DNA of 9,261 nucleotides from Synechococcaceae cyanobacterium RL_1_2 (lineage in GTDB: Bacteria; Cyanobacteriota; Cyanobacteriia; Cyanobacteriales; JAAUPO01): contig JAAUPO010000050.1 of assembly GCA_012033095.1 (NCBI GenBank), positions 1 to 9,261 on the forward strand, given 5' to 3'. Positions 8,333 through 9,261 of this stretch are shown piece after piece. Each line of letters opens with the position of its first letter. The stretch's first letter is position 1. The position numbers and the translations under genes are program-made. Below the pieces are notes generated by a model. It had not been told where the DNA came from and ran no database searches. It worked only from the letters and a program-made list of their open reading frames with translations.

Positions 8333-8562
8333 AAAGAATTAAAAAAATTAAACAATTATTAAAGAATTAAATTAAATTATCGTTCTCAAATAAAGCCATT
8401 AAGATAGAATTAGATGATAAGTTAAATTTAAAATCATTACCTCAAAATTTCATTAATCCGAGCAATAAAAATAATAAAGATAAAATCAATCCATATTCCA
8501 AATACTAAGAAAGTTGCATCTTACCCGTTAATTTCTCCAGTATTTACCCACTAACCAAAATT
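8317..8562. other. AT-rich spacer with short repeats
   Basis: The 246-base gap is strongly AT-rich. TTAAAGAATTAA occurs at 8331-8342 and 8359-8370, and ATTCTTTAA (8319-8327) pairs with TTAAAGAAT (8331-8339) around a 3-base loop. That is a weak stem without a T-run on the plus strand, so a terminator is doubtful. The promoter of the following gene must lie here, but in such DNA no -10 box stands out. Confidence 0.5.
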
Positions 8563-9138
8563 ATGACTAGCTTTGCCAGAACCTCGACCCAAACCCATCT
8601 TCCCCTTGGATTAGCGCTACAAATGGCGGGGTTAGTGTCTGAAAGTCAAGTAGAAGTTGCATTACATGATCAACATTATAATCATCACATGCTTCTAGGG
8701 GAAATTTTGGTATTAAGGGGATGGGTAAAATCCAGTACGGTGGAATTTTTTGTTGAACATTTCCATCGCCGGCCATGCTCTAGCGGGTTACCCTTGGGGG
8801 AATGCTTGAAACAAGCGGATTTATTAACGGATAATCAAATTCAAGAAGTATTAAAAGAACAAAACCATTCCTGGATCAAATTTGGGGCAGCAGCTGTATT
8901 GAGGGGATTTATTAAACAGGAAACCCTGGACTTCTTTAAAGAGTATTTTTTCCCAACGGAAGAAAAGCGTTCTGATTATCGACAAAAACAACAATCCAGA
9001 TCCTCTAAAGCTAAACTAGATAACGTCTCTGCCTTAGAGTCGGCTTTAACTGCCTATTTCGCCAACAACGATCGCTATGATAGTGACAACATCGATAATT
9101 CTGGGGAATTGGACATCACAGAATTTAAATGGATATAA
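8563..9138 (+). CDS. Hypothetical protein with two MshEN-like repeats
   Basis: Soluble 191-residue protein with no signal peptide or membrane span. Residues 13-67 and 76-129 are copies of one repeat: LPLGLALQMAGLVSESQVEV against LPLGECLKQADLLTDNQIQE, then a G-x3-VLRG block (LLGEILVLRGWV against KFGAAAVLRGFI) and a closing FF-EHF/FF-EYF. Each half resembles the LG-x3-L-x3-G-L-x4-Q-x3-L-x2-Q pattern of MshEN domains at the N-terminus of type II secretion and type IV pilus ATPases, some of which bind c-di-GMP. The arginine that usually precedes LG is replaced by Pro, Leu or Lys, so nucleotide binding is uncertain. Residues 133-150 are basic, and the tail is Asp/Asn-rich and acidic. There is no ATPase domain and no pilus gene nearby. 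Start by ATG at 8563; no Shine-Dalgarno. The family assignment is by pattern only. Confidence 0.7.
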   Translation: MTSFARTSTQTHLPLGLALQMAGLVSESQVEVALHDQHYNHHMLLGEILVLRGWVKSSTVEFFVEHFHRRPCSSGLPLGECLKQADLLTDNQIQEVLKEQNHSWIKFGAAAVLRGFIKQETLDFFKEYFFPTEEKRSDYRQKQQSRSSKAKLDNVSALESALTAYFANNDRYDSDNIDNSGELDITEFKWI

Positions 9139-9215
9139 CTGACGAATGTTCGAACCTAAACTTTTTGAATGTTAGTCTAAGAGGCTGTTTATCAAGTCAA
9201 TTGAATTGGCATTTT

Positions 9216-9240
9216 GCCCCCTAAATCCCCCAAAGTTGGG
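9216..9240. repeat. Dispersed repeat related to an arm of the 111-bp element
   Basis: Starting GCCCCCTAAATCC, this 25-base stretch matches the reverse complement of 1674-1698 at 22 of 25 positions. CCCAA AG TTGGG inside it forms a small hairpin. Upstream, GAGGCTGTTT (9181-9190) looks like the tip of an insertion sequence or MITE, but the window ends before a partner could be seen. Nothing else is recognised in 9139-9261. Confidence 0.5.
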
Positions 9241-9261
9241 AGATTTTTAATGATTTTTTAA

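Noticed and set aside
8319..8342. Rho-independent terminator after the helicase
   Set aside because: The stem is almost all A-T and is followed by A, not T, on the coding strand.
8317..8562. Replication origin or CRISPR leader in the AT-rich spacer
   Set aside because: No DnaA-box cluster, no repeat-spacer array and no cas or replication gene.

Overview
The window looks like cyanobacterial chromosome from about position 1140 to the right end. Ten copies of the HIP1 octamer GCGATCGC lie there (1147, 2610, 3177, 3402, 3923, 4438, 5011, 6038, 7443, 7771). The transketolase and the alanyl-tRNA synthetase fragment read as cyanobacterial orthologues, resembling those of unicellular Synechocystis-type strains, and Shine-Dalgarno sites are weak or absent. 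The first ~1140 bases contain no HIP1 octamer, and the first ~520 carry a DEAD-box helicase fragment of a type I associate with Bacteroidetes, so the left end is of mixed origin or a mis-joined assembly.

Layout: (1) 1-522, minus: N-terminal part of a DEAD-box RNA helicase, frameshifted once and running off the left edge. (2) 519-1133, minus: a C5-cytosine DNA methyltransferase keeping motifs I-VIII but ending before the target-recognition domain. (3) 1143-1472, minus: the first 109 residues of alaS, stopped immediately after a HIP1 palindrome. These three genes each keep the 5' end and lose the 3' end, stacked head to tail. (4) 1473-1897: non-coding, with a 111-bp MITE-like element bounded by 12-bp inverted repeats and a 59-codon open stretch in frame behind the next gene's stop. 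(5) 1898-3466, minus: a polytopic GT-C (family 39-like) glycosyltransferase. (6) 3748-5745, plus: transketolase tkt, with a good rho-independent terminator at 5818-5848. (7) 6032-8316, plus: a UvrD/Rep-type superfamily I DNA helicase split into two overlapping frames by a single-base deletion in a C run next to a HIP1 site. (8) 8317-8562: AT-rich spacer with small repeats. (9) 8563-9138, plus: a small protein of two internal repeats resembling MshEN-type motifs. (10) 9139-9261: non-coding end with a dispersed repeat related to an arm of the 111-bp element.

The genes do not form one pathway. Transketolase serves the Calvin cycle and pentose phosphate pathway, the glycosyltransferase acts at the membrane, and the UvrD-like protein is a DNA helicase. 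I found no convincing new multi-gene system. The most notable features are the mosaic of 3'-truncated genes at the left, the two single-C deletions that break both helicases, and the MshEN-like repeat protein. Assembly or sequencing error must be excluded before biology is read into the breaks.
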